Source of the DNA: Candidatus Wallbacteria bacterium
Lineage (GTDB): Bacteria > Muiribacteriota > JAQTZZ01
Direction of reading: 5' to 3'
Length of the DNA: 6,177 bases
Assembly: GCA_028687545.1 (NCBI GenBank)
Contig: JAQTZZ010000097.1
Location: 1 to 6,177, forward strand
Shown: positions 6,073 to 6,177 of the stretch, piece after piece
Numbering within the stretch: position 1 is the stretch's first letter
Layout: each line of letters begins with the position of its first letter
The notes under the pieces: generated by a model
The model's database searches: none
Seen by the model: only the letters and a program-made list of their open reading frames with translations
Told to the model about the DNA's origin: nothing
Position numbers and translations under genes: made by a program

Positions 6073-6177
6073 TGTTTCAGCCTGTTTGTCTCCTTGCTGA
6101 CTATTTCGTTGAATATTATCAGTGAGTCTTTCAGATTCCGCGCCACCTGAGCGAGACGAAAGCTTTTTTTCTCTGGA

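Noticed and set aside
6126-6170. Possible rho-independent terminator after the second solute-binding protein gene (seven T bases at 6164-6170)
   Set aside because: The best stem upstream is only CTTTC with GAAAG across a loop of more than 20 bases, too weak to call. A T-run alone is not enough.
6122-6177. Possible start of a next plus-strand gene at the GTG at 6122
   Set aside because: The frame is open for 18 codons to the edge, but there is no ribosome binding site and too little sequence to judge. The 6073-6177 tail shows no other supported feature.
1-6177. CRISPR array, tRNA or rRNA gene, insertion sequence or phage gene
   Set aside because: No spaced direct repeats, cloverleaf sequences, transposase motifs or phage-like proteins were seen on either strand.

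Overview
The window holds five protein-coding genes in two divergently transcribed groups on either side of one regulatory intergenic region. Base composition looks close to 50% GC by eye. Nothing fixes the organism. It is a bacterium with Shine-Dalgarno-led genes and lipoprotein signal peptides, and it carries GatCAB, so it probably makes Gln-tRNA(Gln) and/or Asn-tRNA(Asn) by the indirect transamidation route. I would guess an uncultured environmental lineage, but that is only an impression.

Left part (1-2565, minus strand): gatC, gatA and gatB, in that transcription order, encode the three subunits of the aspartyl/glutamyl-tRNA amidotransferase. Consecutive genes overlap by 4 bp (ATGA), which points to translational coupling. 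gatB runs off the left edge of the window after 300 codons. GatA has its complete Lys-Ser-Ser catalytic triad but a shortened N-terminal region.

Middle (2566-2797): this gap contains a strong sigma70-type promoter reading left into gatC (TTGAGA, 17 bp, TATAAT). Its untranslated leader of about 135 nt is rich in inverted repeats. A long imperfect hairpin starts at or near the predicted transcription start. A second long helix would bury the gatC ribosome binding site. A third, local hairpin competes for the strand that buries it. This arrangement looks like a possible on/off RNA switch, or else an uncharacterised repeat element, and it is the most interesting part of the window.

Right part (2798-6072, plus strand): two tandem, clearly paralogous lipoproteins of the family 5 extracellular solute-binding proteins (oligopeptide/dipeptide ABC importer type). 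The junction is tight: the first gene's stop overlaps a possible TTG start of the second and lies 5 nt before its ATG. No permease or ATPase gene is visible before the window ends. The last 105 bases contain no gene that I can support.
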